This document shows positions 62,401 to 64,000 of a stretch of DNA of 64,000 nucleotides, one piece after another. The first letter of the stretch is position 1. Every line of letters begins with the position of its first letter. Both the position numbers and the translations under genes were made by a program. A model generated the notes under the pieces. That model was given only the letters and a program-made list of their open reading frames with translations, ran no database searches and was not told where the DNA came from. Origin of the DNA: CAZKBP01 sp964551015 (GTDB lineage Bacteria > Bacteroidota > Bacteroidia > Cytophagales > Microscillaceae). The stretch lies in the NCBI GenBank assembly GCA_964551015.1, contig CAZKBP010000001.1:558001-622000 (forward strand), in the 5' to 3' direction.

Positions 62401-64000
62401 ATATTGGTCACCGTAAAAGGATCAACATCACTGATTTTAGCAATACCCGCATCAAACGTGGCTCCTCCGTAGGCATCTTGGAAACCATTGAAAGCAACGT
62501 TGGTATTACTACCCTGACCAATGGCGGTCCCGATGTAGATGGAGTTGTCATCTGAAACCGTGACTGCGTAAACTCCATCATTGCCGTCTCCCCCGTAGTA
62601 AGTGCTCATCTCCAATGTTCCGTCATCATTAAATTTGGCCAAGAAACCATCTCCACCTCCTCCGTAAATCGTTTGATAGCCTGCAAAGACAAAATCACTG
62701 GCACTTCGCGTAAAGCCACCCATGTACACATCGTCGCCAAAAGCAGTAATTTGATTTTGTGTATCTGTATCGTCTCCACCGTAGTAGGTCGCCCATTGCC
62801 TTTGCCCTGCGGGGTTAAATTTAGCTAAAAAACTATCCGAGGCTCCGCCCCCGTAGGTATTTTGGAAACCATTTGCGCTGATGTTATTACTGCTTCCAGT
62901 TCCTCCTGCGAGATAAACTTGCCCTGCTTCATCCACAGCCACAGATACATCTCGCTCCAAATCTCCTCCCCCGTAGTAAGTAGCCCACTGTCTCTGACCA
63001 TTGAGATCAAACTTAACCAAAAAGGCATCTTGGCCTCCTGAGTAAGTATTTTGATGCCCACTAGAAGCAATACCACCCGTACTCTCTGTGATCCCCGCCA
63101 GATAAACCTCTCCCGCAGGACTTACGCGGACTTCTAAGCCCTCGTCTCTACCAGTACCTCCGTAGTAGCTTGTCCAGATGCGGTTACCGTCGGTATCAAA
63201 TCTAGCCAAAAAAGCATCTTCTCCGCCCGCATTAACGGTTTGATGAATCCCGAGCGTAATAAACCCTGATCCACTGGAAAGTGTATTTCCTGCTACATAC
63301 ACTTGGTCCTCCTTGACATCTACGGAAAGAGCCTCGTCGTTCTCTGTGCCTCCGAGGTAAGTTCCCCAGACCAGTTGTCCGTCGGGTGTAAACTTTGCCA
63401 AAAAAGCATCACTGCCTCCGGCCAAGTTGGGCTGAAATCCATTCATATGGATTCCATTTGCACTTCTAGTATTGCCTGTGAGGTAAATTTGCCCCGTATT
63501 GTCCACCGCAATTCCTTGTCCATTATCATTATTATCTCCCCCAAAATAGGTAGCCCATTGTCTTTGACCGTCTGCATTAAATTTGGCAATAAAAGCATCT
63601 TCTCCTCCGGTCAGATTGGGCTGATGCGTCCCGCCTGAGCCTATATTATTGGCACTCTGGGTAAAACCTCCTAGATAGATTTCATCCGCATTGGCAGCCA
63701 CAATTCCACGGGCTTGTTCTATGCCACTCCCTCCGTAGTAGCTACTCCAAAACAGATCAGGGTCAATCACCAGTGTAGTCTGTACATTGTATTCTCCTAT
63801 GGCGAAGGAAAGCACGCCCGCTTCGGAGAGCTGATAAATGGCCGAGGTGCTCACCTGACCAGATTCAGCCATTTGGTAGGCCATCGGCTTGCCTTCTACC
63901 AGAAAGCCCTCATCGTGCTCGAGGCGTGCTGTGCCTTGCTGAGGATCCAGTCTTAGATCGCCTCCTGTATACTTTATCTGAAAATCACCTGGACGTCCTT
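59403..64000 (-). CDS. Very large T9SS-secreted SBBP-repeat, beta-helix and FN3 protein, 5'-truncated by window edge
   Basis: At least 1531 residues visible; the frame is open through base 64000 (DFQIKYTGGDLRLDP just before the first internal ATG), so the start lies outside. Seven SBBP repeats of about 60 residues (VYLAGxTxS...GGxDAFLAKF...GQRQWATYYGG) lead the visible part, then a parallel beta-helix opening NDSGSGSLRWAINNAN, a Cys-containing domain with ALAIPFLAGDCDVPLEV, three fibronectin-III domains (for example APSNLSAITLSENQIELNWN), an Ig-like domain and a type A T9SS sorting end (LQVSPNPGEDQVRL). Probably a surface adhesin. Confidence 0.9.
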   Translation of the reverse strand, partial: GRPGDFQIKYTGGDLRLDPQQGTARLEHDEGFLVEGKPMAYQMAESGQVSTSAIYQLSEAGVLSFAIGEYNVQTTLVIDPDLFWSSYYGGSGIEQARGIVAANADEIYLGGFTQSANNIGSGGTHQPNLTGGEDAFIAKFNADGQRQWATYFGGDNNDNGQGIAVDNTGQIYLTGNTRSANGIHMNGFQPNLAGGSDAFLAKFTPDGQLVWGTYLGGTENDEALSVDVKEDQVYVAGNTLSSGSGFITLGIHQTVNAGGEDAFLARFDTDGNRIWTSYYGGTGRDEGLEVRVSPAGEVYLAGITESTGGIASSGHQNTYSGGQDAFLVKFDLNGQRQWATYYGGGDLERDVSVAVDEAGQVYLAGGTGSSNNISANGFQNTYGGGASDSFLAKFNPAGQRQWATYYGGDDTDTQNQITAFGDDVYMGGFTRSASDFVFAGYQTIYGGGGDGFLAKFNDDGTLEMSTYYGGDGNDGVYAVTVSDDNSIYIGTAIGQGSNTNVAFNGFQDAYGGATFDAGIAKISDVDPFTVTNINDSGSGSLRWAINNANKVSTLKTIEFEVGGTIILASPLPVITDPVTIDGNSAPIPITVNGNNAGAGAIGLHLSASLCTVRGLRIINFTDGIYTDMNANNFSIFNSSLDNCTNGFHIEESTGGEIEGNIIGGNTRGIFLENASGVQISENFIGVQADGATASANNTGVDIQGISSASHSISSNIIAFNQNGIIFQNSTGPIALSQNLVYCQVGPEISLENGAANLSPPTITNASTTRITGTCIGCTDGDRIEVYTNGGQSCPAGGTDAQARFYVGAATVAGSAWELDNNITPFQTSLAFGHQVTATLNQIDPSSIIINSSELASSFAVRPPVSGSECALAIPFLAGDCDVPLEVVGTADGNFLSSPNTSNCPFSNVDIWLRFTSVSPSFLVRYESTNGKIPDLAIYRGNCSNLILTNCSIDNNIPIASITQEATVGLEYFIRIGNSSDASSMEGKICIVPTPAPSNLSAITLSENQIELNWNDNSQEETGYRVERRQGQTGSFTPVADLAANTRTFQDNNLSPNVEYCYRVRAIVGLGFSPYSNIACETTTELPEAPANLQATAVSFAQINLNWQFSGNRNEIEDFRIERRDVLNANIFQEIARVSADSNTFSDLSVSANINYTYRVRAFGANGNSNYSNEASAQTPIDPNVGTPVPPFNLDASAVSEGQIDLTWEYDVDPDVIFKIFRSLGNPDNFLLHDTFISDQLIDVKTYNDTLDISANTLYYYQVRACNAGGESDFSEIDSALAVCNLEIVVIPDGGEDEGGTQAICGGKAASLIINNTIFQANYQWKKNGENIEGANFPNYLASETGLYSCEVSVGGGCSEVSLNEVLVVVLGSPDDILIDLNGDRLQASIRDADHYQWYHDYTLVPGANDDFYEPTEPGVYFVVVSFQECASTSNLFYFGVTSLGEADISKALQVSPNPGEDQVRLQLAHPQNASMQIELIDLQGQVVAVWKDQKVAFDWQRTLDTSSLPRGLFFLEIQLGELIARKKIILH

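Overview
The window is a chromosomal segment of a Bacteroidota bacterium, most likely from the environmental Saprospiria/Cytophagia side of the phylum. The evidence is a SusC/SusD pair, type IX secretion (T9SS) sorting domains of both the short 'NPTSE' type and the gliding-associated CHU_C type, a PorP/SprF protein, a PorE-like OmpA lipoprotein-type protein, a hybrid two-component regulator, LytTR and HisKA_2 signalling proteins, and at least two promoters of the Bacteroidota form TTG/TTTG-N19-TAnnTTTG. Both ends cut through genes. No rRNA, tRNA, CRISPR array, intact insertion sequence or prophage was seen.

Layout. 1-4.4 kb: a leucine-catabolism (liu-type) cluster, made of methylcrotonyl-CoA carboxylase beta (5'-cut), an exoribonuclease, carboxylase alpha and an enoyl-CoA hydratase. 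4.4-5.2 kb: a GxxExxY gene framed by inverted clusters of a CTCTGTGTCTC-type repeat, resembling a small mobile cassette. 5.2-25 kb: mixed housekeeping and envelope genes, including DUF2147, tandem SPOR-like, lon, PorE-like, PAS sensor, amidase, GH3 synthetase, phosphoesterase, a stress-type pair with a 52-residue membrane protein, a lysozyme-like protein, an esterase lipoprotein, ABC-F, a membrane-anchored tail-collar-like protein and a DNA glycosylase Tag lacking the usual catalytic Glu. 25-30 kb: a four-domain lipoprotein (cytochrome c, PA14-like, sorbosone-dehydrogenase-like propeller, 3-keto-glycoside hydrolase) followed by a Tat-exported TIM-barrel isomerase; together they suggest oxidative glycoside breakdown. 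30-35 kb: a decayed HisKA_2 kinase, small membrane genes, a leucine-rich-repeat protein, ruvB and apbE.

35.5-41.9 kb: a tight four-gene operon coding for a YWTD-propeller protein with a type B T9SS sorting domain, a PorP/SprF protein fused to an OmpA-like tail, a HisKA_2 sensor kinase with a carboxypeptidase-regulatory-like sensor domain, and a LytTR response regulator. It looks like a secreted surface protein with its own outer-membrane partner and signalling pair, and is the best candidate for an undescribed system here.

42-44 kb: an AraC regulator, OsmC and thioredoxin. 44.2-58.5 kb: a complete fructan utilisation locus on the minus strand: sugar permease, fructokinase, SusC, SusD, two GH32 enzymes, and an upstream hybrid regulator with a periplasmic sugar-binding sensor, resembling the BT1754-type levan system of Bacteroides thetaiotaomicron. 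Repeated AATCTGGTTAC-like sites lie before its first gene. One GH32 has a changed nucleophile motif. 58.7-64 kb: a small secreted protein with a duplicated domain and a very large T9SS-secreted SBBP-propeller, beta-helix and fibronectin-III protein that runs off the right edge.
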